Assembly: GCF_000373965.1 (NCBI RefSeq)
Contig: NZ_KB892863.1
Span: 124,001-188,000, forward strand
Origin: Uliginosibacterium gangwonense DSM 18521
GTDB taxonomy: Bacteria; Pseudomonadota; Gammaproteobacteria; Burkholderiales; Rhodocyclaceae
DNA: 64,000 nt
Reading direction: 5' to 3'
Below, one piece after another: positions 1-8,682 of this stretch; the first letter of the stretch is position 1, and each line of letters begins with the position of its first letter. The notes beneath the pieces were generated by a model. The model had not been told where the DNA came from, searched no databases, and saw nothing but the letters and a program-made list of their open reading frames with translations. Position numbers and translations under genes: made by a program.

Positions 1-528
1 GCTGTGACGGCATTCGTTATGTCGTTCATTGGCGCTGCTGCAGTGTCGTTGATCCCACAAAGCATGATGCGCCCCTTTGTGCTGGTGATGATCATTGTGA
101 TGGCGATCTACACCTTCATGAAGAAGGACTTCGGCTCCATGCAACGCCCCTTGACGATTGGCACCAGGGAACGCGTGCTGGCTGTGTTGATCGGTGGCGC
201 GATTGGTTTTTATGATGGCTTGTTCGGCCCCGGTACAGGCAGCTTCCTGATCTTCCTGTTTATCCGTTTCTTTGCTTTTGACTTTCTGCTGGCCTCGGCT
301 TCGGCCAAGATAGTCAATCTGGCCACGAATGTGGCGGCGCTGATATTTTTTATTGCGGCAGGCAAGGTGCTTTTTCTTGTTGCTGCACCGCTGGCGGTAT
401 GTAACGTAGCGGGCGCCTATGTGGGCACACAGATCGCACTCAGGCGTGGCTCAAAATTCGTACGTATTCTTTTTCTGTGTCTGTTGGTGGCGCTGATTGC
501 CAAGTTGGGCTATGACATGCTCAAGTAA
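1..528 (+). CDS. TauE/SafE (TSUP) family permease, C-terminal part
   Basis: This is the 3' end of a gene that begins upstream of the window; the frame is open from base 1. About 175 very hydrophobic residues form several membrane helices. The segment GFYDGLFGPGTGSF, near residue 70 of the visible part, is the glycine-rich signature of the second repeat of YfcA/TauE-type proteins. The family exports or imports small anions such as sulfite or organosulfonates across the inner membrane. The substrate cannot be read from sequence. The gene is convergent with the DUF817 gene, and the two stop codons abut with no spacer. Confidence 0.85.
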   Translation, partial: AVTAFVMSFIGAAAVSLIPQSMMRPFVLVMIIVMAIYTFMKKDFGSMQRPLTIGTRERVLAVLIGGAIGFYDGLFGPGTGSFLIFLFIRFFAFDFLLASASAKIVNLATNVAALIFFIAAGKVLFLVAAPLAVCNVAGAYVGTQIALRRGSKFVRILFLCLLVALIAKLGYDMLK

Positions 529-1386
529 TCAAGGGGCTATGTGGATACGTTCCTTGACGTGTTTCAGACTACATATGATGGCGAAACTCATCATCGCCAG
601 CATCGTCCAGGACGACCATTTTCCCAAGGACACGGTCGCCCATGCGCCTAATTGGTTGGGATAGCGCCACACGCCGAAGAAGGTGCCGATGTTCTCTGCC
701 AGCCAGATAAAGAATCCCACCAGGGTATAGCCCAAAAGAAAGGGCATGCGTCGTTCCCTGTCCAAAGGGGTGAAGCAGATGTTGCAGCGGGCATACAGAC
801 CGAGCGCCAATGCCGCCAGATACCAGCGGAAATCGCCGATAAAATGATGGGTGAAAAGGTTGGCATACATCAAAAGTGCCAGCCCTGTGCTGATCCAGTA
901 GGGAGGGTGCCGTTCTACGCGCAGATGCAGAATCCGCCAGGCCTGCATGATGTAGCTGCCTACCGAGGCGTACATGAAGCCAGAAAACAGAGGCACCCCA
1001 AAGACCTTGGTGTAGGCCGGATCAGGGTAAGACCACGAAGGATGAGCGCCGGAGACCTTGAACACCTCCAGGGCAAACCCCGCCAAGTGAAAAGTCAGAA
1101 TGGTACGGGCCTCGTCCCAGGTTTCAATCTTCCGCCAGATTAGCCACGCCTGTAGCCCGAGTGCGATCAGTAAAAGTAGATCATAGCGGGCCACCCCCAA
1201 TACGCCTGCACGTGGAACCAGGAACACCGCCAGGAAAAACAAGCCTGCAAACAGGCAAGAACGCGCCTCCTTGATGCCAAACCACCAGAATTCATGCATG
1301 AAGCGCATCACACCTTGTAGATCCTCCCGTGCGGAGCGGTTGGACAAACGTCGGTCAAGAATGGTGATGGCGGAATGGAAGGGCAT
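529..1386 (-). CDS. DUF817 family integral membrane protein
   Basis: A protein of about 285 residues with roughly seven or eight hydrophobic segments. It carries the motifs EFWWFGIKEARSCLF near the N-terminus, FGVPLFSGFMYASVGSYIMQ in the middle and WLAENIGTFFGVWRYPNQ near the C-terminus, all typical of DUF817 (YoaT-like) proteins. Their function is unknown. The frame is open upstream to a TTG at 1449. I chose the ATG at 1386 because family members begin shortly before the FGIKEA segment, but no good ribosome-binding site marks either start. The gene ends exactly against the convergent permease gene. Confidence 0.8.
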   Translation of the reverse strand: MPFHSAITILDRRLSNRSAREDLQGVMRFMHEFWWFGIKEARSCLFAGLFFLAVFLVPRAGVLGVARYDLLLLIALGLQAWLIWRKIETWDEARTILTFHLAGFALEVFKVSGAHPSWSYPDPAYTKVFGVPLFSGFMYASVGSYIMQAWRILHLRVERHPPYWISTGLALLMYANLFTHHFIGDFRWYLAALALGLYARCNICFTPLDRERRMPFLLGYTLVGFFIWLAENIGTFFGVWRYPNQLGAWATVSLGKWSSWTMLAMMSFAIICSLKHVKERIHIAP

Positions 1387-1501
1387 ATATCGCAATGAGG
1401 CCAGAACAAATCTGGCATGAATTTTCAGGGTTAGACTGAAAATCGGCAAGCCTGAGCAGACCTACGGAAGAGTGGGCTGTGTGATATAGACCATCTGATA
1501 T

Positions 1502-2857
1502 TCATAGCTTGTATTTCTTCAACTTGTACCAGAGTGTGCGTTCACTGATGTCGAGCAGTGCGGCGGCTTTGGGTTTGCTGCCACCGGTTTGGGCAAGCGC
1601 ATCGAAGATCATGCGTGCTTCCAAAGCTTCAACCACAGGGGCCATTGGGCCGATGGGCGTGGGGGAATCGGGGCCGGGTGCCGGTGTTGCGGTTTTAGGG
1701 GTGGGATCAAGGGGAAAGTGTGCGGGTTTCAAAGGCCCGTTGCCTGAGAGCACGAGTGCGCGTTCTGTGATATTTTCCAGTTCGCGCACGTTGCCGGGCC
1801 AATCGTAAGCCTGGAGTCGTTCAACGATGCCAGCGCCTAATTCGACACCTTGGGTACGATGGCCGTGCTTGGTGATGAAGTGCATGGCGAGGTGGGCAAT
1901 GTCCTCTTTGCGCTCACGTAGCGGAGGGAGATTGATGGAGAAGACATTGATCCGGTAGTACAAGTCTTCGCGCAGGCGGTTGTCGCGTATAGCTTCGCGT
2001 GGGTCTCGGTTGGTGGCGGCAATCAGGCGGATATCCAGGGGAATGCTACGATTGCTGCCCAGGCGCTCCAGGGTGTTTTCCTGTAGCACACGGAGCAACT
2101 TGGCCTGTAAGGCCATGGGCATTTCCGTGATTTCGTCCAGAAACAAAGTGCCTTCATTGGCAAGCTCGAATTTCCCGATGCGCTCTTTGGCAGCGCCGGT
2201 AAAAGCTCCTTTTTCATGACCGAACAGTTCGGCCTCCAACATTTCGGCGGGGATGGCGGCGCAATTGATTGGAACGAAAAGCTTGCCGTGGCGGGGGGAA
2301 GCGTTATGGATGGCGCGTGCGGCCAATTCCTTGCCCGTTCCCGTCTCACCCGAGATCATGACAGATGTTTTGGTCGGGGCAACCTGGCGGATAAGTTCAT
2401 ATACCGCCTGCATGGCTGGGCTGCTGCCGACAAACGCATCCCAGCCCCGGTTCAACTCTTCACGCATGAAGCTGTTCTGGCGTGCCACTTCTTTGGTATT
2501 GAGCACCCGGGCGATGACGAGTTCCAACGCGTCAATATCAAATGGGCGAAGCAGGTAATCGCTTGCCCCCTGTTTCATTGCTTCGACGGCAGACTCCACC
2601 GAGCCATGTGCCGTGATGATAATAACGGGGGTTTCCATGCCGTCTTCACGCATGCGCACCAGCAATTCAAGGCCATCCATTTCTGGCATGCGCATGTCGG
2701 TGATGACAAGATCAATAGCATGAGTTCGCAGGATTTTCAGGGCTTCCAGCCCGTTGCCTGCGACATGAACCTGATGACCCGCCTGGTGTAGCATGATTTC
2801 CAGCACACGGCGCATATGGGGTTCATCGTCCACGATCAGGATATAGTGTTCTGGCAT
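1502..2857 (-). CDS. NtrC-family sigma-54-dependent response regulator
   Basis: A 451-residue enhancer-binding protein with three domains. Residues 1-120 are a receiver whose phospho-acceptor is Asp54 in VITDMRMPEMDG. Residues about 140-375 are an AAA+ domain with Walker A GETGTGKE and the sigma-54 contact loop GAFTGA near residue 216. The C-terminal 45 residues are a Fis-type helix-turn-helix (AAALLDISERTLWYKL). It should open sigma-54 promoters when phosphorylated. The gene lies one base after the stop of its kinase gene, so the two are co-transcribed. A sigma-54 promoter with an upstream dyad lies 3.5 kb away at 6229-6396 and is the obvious target, though this is inference. Confidence 0.95.
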   Translation of the reverse strand: MPEHYILIVDDEPHMRRVLEIMLHQAGHQVHVAGNGLEALKILRTHAIDLVITDMRMPEMDGLELLVRMREDGMETPVIIITAHGSVESAVEAMKQGASDYLLRPFDIDALELVIARVLNTKEVARQNSFMREELNRGWDAFVGSSPAMQAVYELIRQVAPTKTSVMISGETGTGKELAARAIHNASPRHGKLFVPINCAAIPAEMLEAELFGHEKGAFTGAAKERIGKFELANEGTLFLDEITEMPMALQAKLLRVLQENTLERLGSNRSIPLDIRLIAATNRDPREAIRDNRLREDLYYRINVFSINLPPLRERKEDIAHLAMHFITKHGHRTQGVELGAGIVERLQAYDWPGNVRELENITERALVLSGNGPLKPAHFPLDPTPKTATPAPGPDSPTPIGPMAPVVEALEARMIFDALAQTGGSKPKAAALLDISERTLWYKLKKYKL

Positions 2858-2858
2858 T

Positions 2859-4634
2859 TTAATCTTTCAATTCAGGCTGTGTTTGACGGGGTAGGCGGAT
2901 GGTGAAACGTGCCCCCCCCAGTTCGCTTTCATCGGCTTCTATGTCGCCGCCGTGTGCCGTGATGATCTGTTGGACAATAGCCAGCCCCAAGCCGACTCCG
3001 CCTTCGCGGCGAAAGAAGAAGGCTTCGAAAATCCGGCTGCGTTCTTCGGCGGGTATGCCAGGGCCATCGTCAGATATCGCTATGCAGAACTGCTCGGGTG
3101 AATCGTGGGTTGAAATCCGGATTTGTCCGCCTGCGGCAAGAATCTGCAATCCATTCAGGATGAGGTTCAGGAGTACCTGGGTAATTTGTTCTGCGTCACA
3201 CTCGATGATGGGGTTTGCTGCATCCAATTGTTCGCTTAAGCGAATCTGGCGTTTTTCGATTTGTGCCGCCAGTAGCACACTACTATGATGGATGAGTTGA
3301 TGGAGATCGACAGGGGTTTTGCTCAATGCGCGTGGGCGGGCACTGTCGAGCATGGCAGACACCAAACGATTGAGGCGTTCTGTTTCACTTTCGATGAAGC
3401 CGGTCAACTCGCGGCTTTCTGCCGAGATTCCCGGATCGCGGCGCAGGATTTGCGCCGATGAGCGCAAGATGCCGAGCGGGGTGCGCACCTCGTGGGCGAT
3501 GACTGAAGACATTTCCCCAACGACGGCGAGTTTGGATGCCCGGACCAGCTTGTGCCGGGATTGCTCGATATCCCGGATCATTTGTGCAAATGCCTTGCCC
3601 AATTCCTCTACTTCCCCAGTCGCGGCGGGTAATGCCATCTGTGTTGAAGAGTCATTTTTGTATTGGCGCGTGAAGTTCGTGAGCGCCACGATAGGACGGG
3701 CAATGGCGCCGCTGACCCAACTGGCGGCAGCCAATGTTGCAATCAGCAGTGCCGCCAGGATGCTCAGGGAGATGATTGCCATCCGATGTATGGGGGCTAG
3801 TGCTTCATCTAGCGGCTGGATTACCAGAACACTCAGTCCAAGGCCAGGGAAACCCGCAAAGCCTTGAGGTCGCCCCACACCGACAAGGACGGAGGAATGC
3901 CAGACGGGGCCACCTGTATGCGTGAATGCTCCGGCCGCCTGCGTGGCAGGCAGCCATTCTGCCAAAGCCTTGCCATTCAGCAGCCCCGTCTCTCTCAAAC
4001 GTGTGGAGGCTGCATACACCTGCCCACGGGTGTCGATGAGCGCAATCATTCTGCCTCCTGTTGCAGAACGATCCAGCATCGCATCAATCTGACTCCAATC
4101 GTACTCAAGGACAAGCTCTCCCAAGTGTTCATTGGCAAACTGCGAGGCAATGGGCGCGCGTATAGTCAGGCTTGCGTGCTTGTCTACGTGCTGCGGCAGG
4201 TTGAGCGTGAGTTGCGCTCCGGCCAGGGATAAGCTTCGCCATGCAGGAGTGGGGGTGGGGAGGCGTTGGCCGAGTTTGGCTGGCTCGCTGCTGGCAATGA
4301 TCTGGCCGTTGCGCCCTATGGCATACAACTCCCGGTATACCCCACCATAACCATTCTTGAGTTTTGCCAGAAAATTGCTGAAACGTTTGTCGACGTCCTG
4401 CACCTGCAAATCCTGAGCAACATCCAGGCTGCTCCAAGTAGCAGCGTTTTGCAGGCGTTCAAACAGGATCTTGTTGATATCCGAGGCGATAGCATCCGCC
4501 TGGGAGGCCAATCCGTGGTCGATTTCGGCCTGCATCGCCTCCCGCGCCTTGACAAAGGTCAAGGCAGCAAGAAGTATGGCGGGAACGACGCCGACCAGAA
4601 GAAATGCGCGGAGCAGGGTTTTGCGGATGGTCAC
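2859..4634 (-). CDS. Membrane sensor histidine kinase (Cache-type sensor, HAMP, HisKA, HATPase)
   Basis: A 591-residue kinase starting at GTG. A membrane helix at about residues 7-29 and a second at about 285-310 enclose a periplasmic region of some 250 residues with a double-Cache look. A HAMP linker follows. The HisKA phospho-acceptor lies in VIAHEVRTPLG near residue 383. The ATPase domain has an N box (NLILNGLQIL), DDGPGIP and GGVGLGLAIV. It is the evident partner of the NtrC-type regulator encoded immediately downstream. It diverges from the porin gene with only 39 bases between the starts, so both promoters must overlap or lie inside coding DNA. The ligand is unknown. Confidence 0.93.
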   Translation of the reverse strand: MTIRKTLLRAFLLVGVVPAILLAALTFVKAREAMQAEIDHGLASQADAIASDINKILFERLQNAATWSSLDVAQDLQVQDVDKRFSNFLAKLKNGYGGVYRELYAIGRNGQIIASSEPAKLGQRLPTPTPAWRSLSLAGAQLTLNLPQHVDKHASLTIRAPIASQFANEHLGELVLEYDWSQIDAMLDRSATGGRMIALIDTRGQVYAASTRLRETGLLNGKALAEWLPATQAAGAFTHTGGPVWHSSVLVGVGRPQGFAGFPGLGLSVLVIQPLDEALAPIHRMAIISLSILAALLIATLAAASWVSGAIARPIVALTNFTRQYKNDSSTQMALPAATGEVEELGKAFAQMIRDIEQSRHKLVRASKLAVVGEMSSVIAHEVRTPLGILRSSAQILRRDPGISAESRELTGFIESETERLNRLVSAMLDSARPRALSKTPVDLHQLIHHSSVLLAAQIEKRQIRLSEQLDAANPIIECDAEQITQVLLNLILNGLQILAAGGQIRISTHDSPEQFCIAISDDGPGIPAEERSRIFEAFFFRREGGVGLGLAIVQQIITAHGGDIEADESELGGARFTIRLPRQTQPELKD

Positions 4635-4673
4635 TGGTGGCAGAGAGTAAATTGACAGAGAGGTTGGGCCTAA

Positions 4674-5735
4674 ATGGCGGGTCAGAGGCGTACAAGAATC
4701 ATAGCTGTGTTATGGGCAGGCAGCATCATAGCCGCAAGTGGCCCTGCTATTGCAGACGATCAAAGCACAAATGATGCCGATATGTCTCCCCGCTATGAAC
4801 TGGGCCACGGACTGCGCCTGGGCAATAGTGGCTTTACTTTGGGCGGGTATGCCTCCGTAGAGTATCAAGACCGCAAGAACGAAGACCCACGATTTTCGTT
4901 GAGTAACCTGAGCGTGTTCCTGTGGTGGGAAGGCGCGTCCCGGTGGAAATTCTTCTCTGAACTTGATAGCGAAGACACGGTGGCAACACGCTACCATCTG
5001 GCAGCGGGGGAGCGGCGCTATCTGGCTTTGGAGCGGTTCTACTTCGATTATGCTTTCAATGATTCCCTGAGCTTGCGGGCTGGCAAGTTCCTTACGCCAA
5101 TTGGGCGTTGGAACCTCGTCCACGCCGCGCCATTGGTCTGGACCACATCTAGGCCGCTGATCACGCAAAACCTCTTTCCAGACAACGCAACCGGTTTGTT
5201 GGCATCAGGCAATTTTCCGCTCGCCGACAGACAGATTGATTACACGCTCTACACCTCGTTGGGCGATGATCCGCATAGAGATCCGGCGCAAGACCCTTTC
5301 AGCGAAGCCTATGGTGCGCATATCAACGTTGCAGTGACTGAGAATACGCAGATCGGTGTTTCCTATACCCGTTTCGCCCAGACTGCGGTGCGGGAAGAAC
5401 ACAGGCAGTTGCTGGGCCTGGACTACTTGTGGGCCTACCAGGGGTATGAGCTGAGCGCGGAGACCGCTTACGTGACTTCCAGCAAAGGCGGCCCCCGAGC
5501 GGAAAAAGGTATGTTTGTACAAGGAGTTGTTCCTCTATATGGGAACCTGTACGGGGTCGGGCGGTTTGAAATGTTTCGAAGCGAGGATGCCCCACAAGCC
5601 ATTCGCCGTTGGGTGTTGGGGGTGAATTATCGGACCCGCCAGTCAACATCATTCAAGCTGGAGTACATCCACGGTATTCATGATGACTATGCAGCGCCAG
5701 CAGGCATTCTCTCATCGGTGAGTGTCCTGTTTTGA
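4674..5735 (+). CDS. Outer-membrane porin-like beta-barrel protein
   Basis: A 353-residue protein with a signal peptide (cleavage likely after AIA near residue 27). The mature part alternates polar and hydrophobic residues as amphipathic strands and ends in SVSVLF, with the terminal Phe typical of barrel proteins. Segments such as LRAGKFLTPIGRWNLVHAAP resemble phosphate-selective or Rhodocyclales-type porins. A purine-rich GAGAGG precedes the ATG. The TGA overlaps the ATG of the next gene (TGATG), indicating translational coupling with the small binding protein. Divergence from the two-component genes suggests it is part of their regulon. The substrate is not evident. Confidence 0.82.
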   Translation: MAGQRRTRIIAVLWAGSIIAASGPAIADDQSTNDADMSPRYELGHGLRLGNSGFTLGGYASVEYQDRKNEDPRFSLSNLSVFLWWEGASRWKFFSELDSEDTVATRYHLAAGERRYLALERFYFDYAFNDSLSLRAGKFLTPIGRWNLVHAAPLVWTTSRPLITQNLFPDNATGLLASGNFPLADRQIDYTLYTSLGDDPHRDPAQDPFSEAYGAHINVAVTENTQIGVSYTRFAQTAVREEHRQLLGLDYLWAYQGYELSAETAYVTSSKGGPRAEKGMFVQGVVPLYGNLYGVGRFEMFRSEDAPQAIRRWVLGVNYRTRQSTSFKLEYIHGIHDDYAAPAGILSSVSVLF

Positions 5736-6199
5736 TGGCGACCATGCGCACCTTGTTATTGGGGCTGAGCCTGCTGCTCCTGATGGTCAGCCCTTGTGGC
5801 AGAGCAGGAACGCCAACGCCGACAATCAGCATCATTGTGGCTACCGGGGCTTCTCATCCAGGACTCAAACACGAAGAGATCGCCTTGATCTTTGCGCGAA
5901 AAAGGCGTTTTTGGGACGATGGGTCACGCATTCAAGCCGTCAATCTTCCGGCCAACAATCCTTTGCGACGCAGCTTTTCCCAACAGATTTTTAGTCGCAC
6001 CCCTGAGGAACTGGAGGACTATTGGCGGAGCATGTATTTCCATGGTGATTTGCCGCCCTATGTCCTGGCTTCCGAGGAAGCGGTGATCCGCTTTGTTGCC
6101 ACAACACCTGGGGCGATTGGCTATGTTTCGCATTGTGTGGTTGATGCGCGGGTCAGTGTGCTCATGCAGTTGGATGGCAGCTCAACTTGCACGCATTAA
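5735..6199 (+). CDS. Short PstS-like periplasmic binding-domain protein
   Basis: A 154-residue secreted protein with signal sequence LLLGLSLLLLMVSPCGRAG. The mature part resembles the single-lobe phosphate-binding-like domain often found beside porins: HPGLKHEEIALIFARKRRFW, LRRSFSQQIFSRTPEELEDYW and VIRFVATTPGAIGYVS. It is less than half the length of a true PstS and there is no permease or ATPase beside it, so it is probably a sensory or accessory periplasmic protein and not an uptake component. The ATG at 5735 overlaps the porin stop. A TTG one codon earlier (5732) is also open. An alternative role is ligand delivery to the nearby Cache-type kinase. Confidence 0.75.
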   Translation: MATMRTLLLGLSLLLLMVSPCGRAGTPTPTISIIVATGASHPGLKHEEIALIFARKRRFWDDGSRIQAVNLPANNPLRRSFSQQIFSRTPEELEDYWRSMYFHGDLPPYVLASEEAVIRFVATTPGAIGYVSHCVVDARVSVLMQLDGSSTCTH

Positions 6200-6228
6200 A
6201 CGTGTTGCGTACCTATTGTGAGAGCCGT

Positions 6229-6271
6229 CCTGCAATGATTGACTGCAAAAATTGTCAACAAACATTGCGGG
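6229..6271. promoter_or_regulatory. Candidate enhancer (upstream activating) dyad for the NtrC-type regulator
   Basis: A nested inverted repeat. The outer arms CCTGCAATG (6229-6237) and CATTGCGGG (6263-6271) match at 8 of 9 positions. The inner arms TTGAC (6239-6243) and GTCAA (6254-6258) match fully. The centre, near 6250, is about 130 bases upstream of the sigma-54 promoter, the usual place for an enhancer-binding protein. Assignment to the regulator at 1502-2857 is inference. Confidence 0.5.
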
Positions 6272-6380
6272 CTTCTCATTTTTTGCAGTGCTCTACAGGC
6301 TTGGATAAGCCAAGTGCACCTTTGTAAAAAATATATACAAATCATTTAGATAGAGCTTGGTTTGTGCTCTGTGGCACATC

Positions 6381-6396
6381 TGGCATCCAGTTTGCA
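6381..6396 (+). promoter_or_regulatory. Sigma-54 (-24/-12) promoter
   Basis: TGGCATC, a 4-base spacer, then TTGCA: the GG (6382-6383) and GC (6394-6395) are spaced as in the TGGCAC-N5-TTGC consensus, with only the sixth and seventh bases deviating. Transcription would start near 6407, about 48 bases before the ATG of the first operon gene. The gene for a GAFTGA-type activator lies in the same locus. Confidence 0.75.
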
Positions 6397-6454
6397 ATGG
6401 TAGTTATCAATTCGGTCGTTCAGGCCGACAACCATTTGCAACAAGGAGTCCGCC

Positions 6455-7159
6455 ATGACGACCGCCGCGCTCTCAACGCTCTTGCCTGAAGTGTGTCCAG
6501 GGTTTGATACGGACTACGCCTCCAGGCAGAGGCGACGAAGATCCCTGTTGGGTTTGGCATCGCACACAAGGCTTGCCCATTCGCTGACCGAAGCCACATC
6601 ACACCACCGGTTTGAGGTCGAGCAGTTCATCCAGCGCTGTTTCGCCGCCACCTATAGCGCGCACGTTACGCATTTTATGCCGCAACTATTCTCTCTGCGC
6701 TCCAAACAAAGTGAATTATTGGGAGCGTTGGGCGTGCGCCCGGCCAGTCAGAAATTGTTTCTGGAATGCTATCTGGATGACCCCGTGGAGGTGCTGATCA
6801 GCCGGAAACTCGGGCGACCGGTTGAGCGCCAGCGCATCATAGAAGTTGGGCAGTTTGCCGGAGATGGGGCCGGGGCTGCCCGCGCGATGATTGTGCAATT
6901 GACGGAATACCTCTATCGGCAAGGCTATCACTGGGTTGTCTTCACAGGGACATCATCCCTGCGCAACGCATTTTCCCGCCTTGGCTTGCGTCCGGTTGAT
7001 GTGGCAGAGGCCGATCCGGCCCGCTTGGCGCACGACGAACAAGCTATGTGGGGAAGCTATTACCAACACCGGCCACGCGTGTTGTTTGGCGATATTGCTG
7101 AAGGCTTTGCGACGATAGGGCGCATGGCTGCCAGTCCTTACCCTATGCAGGAGGTATGA
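6455..7159 (+). CDS. Thermostable-hemolysin family (GNAT-like) protein
   Basis: A 234-residue cytosolic protein with the pattern of the Vibrio delta-VPH/thermostable hemolysin family: LFLECYLDDPVEVLIS, then RIIEVGQFAGDGAGAARAMI, GYHWVVFTGTSSLRNAFSRLGL and AMWGSYYQHRPRVLFGDI. The fold belongs to the GNAT acyltransferase clan and is distantly like acyl-homoserine-lactone synthases, so an acyltransferase role is more likely than lysis; there is no signal peptide. AAGGAG lies 6 bases before the ATG. It is the first gene after the sigma-54 promoter, and its stop overlaps the first possible start of the AMP-binding gene. Confidence 0.82.
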   Translation: MTTAALSTLLPEVCPGFDTDYASRQRRRRSLLGLASHTRLAHSLTEATSHHRFEVEQFIQRCFAATYSAHVTHFMPQLFSLRSKQSELLGALGVRPASQKLFLECYLDDPVEVLISRKLGRPVERQRIIEVGQFAGDGAGAARAMIVQLTEYLYRQGYHWVVFTGTSSLRNAFSRLGLRPVDVAEADPARLAHDEQAMWGSYYQHRPRVLFGDIAEGFATIGRMAASPYPMQEV

Positions 7160-7161
7160 AT

Positions 7162-8682
7162 ATGAAAAGCCATGTGCTTGAGGCAATCCGCAAATACGCG
7201 CAGACATGCCCAGACAAGATTGCTTTGCTCTCCAAGGGGAGTAGTCTGTCCTATCGGGAACTGCTGGATGAAATTGAGGTATTTGCTGCACAACTCCAGG
7301 TGCATGCGCCTCGCGTATTGGGCTTGATGGCGGATAATGGAATTGACTGGGTGTTGGCAGACCTTGCCGCGCTGTTTGCGGGTATCCCCCTTGTGCCGCT
7401 GCCAGGATTTTTCTCGCGCACACAACTTCGGCATACGCTCTGGTACGCCGGAGTTGATCTGGTGCTGACCGATCAGCCAGATGCTTTGGCCGAGCGCGTG
7501 AGCCTTGCCATGACTGATGGAGGTGTGGTGTACCGCTCTCTTCATGGCATCGGCATTGACGGAAATTGTGCCGGGCTTGCCAGTCTGCCGAAAGGAACGC
7601 AGAAGATCACTTTCACCTCCGGCACTACCGGTACTCCCAAGGGTGTTTGCTTGAGTACAGAGGCTATGGAAACGGTGGCGCTGTCATTGTTCCATGTTAC
7701 GGAAGCCCGCCTTGATGATCGCCATGTGTGCGTATTGCCATTGGCGACCCTGCTGGAAAATATCGCTGGAGTTTATGTGCCGCTTCTGGCAGGGGCGACA
7801 TGTATTGTGCCTTCTCTGGCCGAAGTCGGTCTGAGCGGCAGTTCAGGCTTGAATGTGCTGACCCAGTTGGGGGCACTGGACTCATTGCAGGCGACGAGCG
7901 CGATTCTTGTGCCGCAGATGCTGGCCGCGCAGGTCGCCGCCATCCGGGCAGGGGCCCCAAGCCCCAAAGCCTTACGCTTCCTTGCTGTAGGTGGTGGCAG
8001 TGTGTCTCCAGCCTTGTTGCACAGTGCTGTTGAGCTTGGGCTGCCGGTGCATGAAGGTTATGGCCTGTCGGAATGCTCATCGGTTGTAGCTTTGAATCCG
8101 CCTGACGCAACGCGCCCAGGTAGTGTCGGCAAGCCTTTGCCGCATGTTCGGATTGAAATCGACCATGACGGAGAAATTCTCGTCCGTGGCGTGCACTTCT
8201 TGGGCTATCTGGGAGAGTCGCCAGAGGATGTGACGCCTGTTTTGCATACCGGCGATCTGGGGTATATGGATGAAGAGGGCTACCTCTATGTTTCAGGCCG
8301 CAAAAAGAATATGTTTATTACATCCTTTGGCCGCAACGTTTCGCCAGAGTGGGTTGAACGCGAATTACTGGCCCAGACCGGCTTGCTGCAAGCTGCCGTA
8401 TTTGGTGAGGCCAAGCCTTTCAATGTAGCGGTAATCGTGGCGCATCCGTCGATGTCCCCATCAGACATTCATTCTGCGATGACCGCCGCTAACTTGCGAT
8501 TGCCTGACTACGCACAAGTGGCCCACTGGATTGCAGTCAGCCAACCTTTTGCACCGGAAAACGGATTGCTGACTTCCAACGGACGACCGCGTCGCCCTGA
8601 AATTGCTGCAGCCTATTCCACCGAACTTGAAGCTCTTTACCAAGGAAACGAATCTCATGGCGTTCTACGACGAGTTGCATGA
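7162..8682 (+). CDS. AMP-binding (acyl-adenylate-forming) enzyme with altered A10 lysine
   Basis: A 506-residue ANL-superfamily enzyme. The P-loop TFTSGTTGTPKGV lies near residue 150, GYGLSE near 300, and HTGDLGYMDEEGYLYVSGRKKN near 370. These are the adenylation motifs that activate a carboxylic acid with ATP. The C-terminal A10 segment reads LLTSNGRPRRPEI where relatives have an invariant catalytic lysine (NGK or TGK), so Arg replaces Lys near residue 474. AGGAGG at 7149-7154 fits the ATG at 7162; an ATG at 7156 is too close to it. The 3' end overlaps the diiron gene by 26 bases. The substrate is likely a fatty or other carboxylic acid (inference). Confidence 0.88.
   Translation: MKSHVLEAIRKYAQTCPDKIALLSKGSSLSYRELLDEIEVFAAQLQVHAPRVLGLMADNGIDWVLADLAALFAGIPLVPLPGFFSRTQLRHTLWYAGVDLVLTDQPDALAERVSLAMTDGGVVYRSLHGIGIDGNCAGLASLPKGTQKITFTSGTTGTPKGVCLSTEAMETVALSLFHVTEARLDDRHVCVLPLATLLENIAGVYVPLLAGATCIVPSLAEVGLSGSSGLNVLTQLGALDSLQATSAILVPQMLAAQVAAIRAGAPSPKALRFLAVGGGSVSPALLHSAVELGLPVHEGYGLSECSSVVALNPPDATRPGSVGKPLPHVRIEIDHDGEILVRGVHFLGYLGESPEDVTPVLHTGDLGYMDEEGYLYVSGRKKNMFITSFGRNVSPEWVERELLAQTGLLQAAVFGEAKPFNVAVIVAHPSMSPSDIHSAMTAANLRLPDYAQVAHWIAVSQPFAPENGLLTSNGRPRRPEIAAAYSTELEALYQGNESHGVLRRVA

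Noticed and set aside
6455-7159. Taking the thermostable-hemolysin protein as a secreted toxin
   Set aside because: There is no signal peptide or membrane-inserting segment, the family belongs to the GNAT fold clan, and the neighbours are biosynthetic enzymes.
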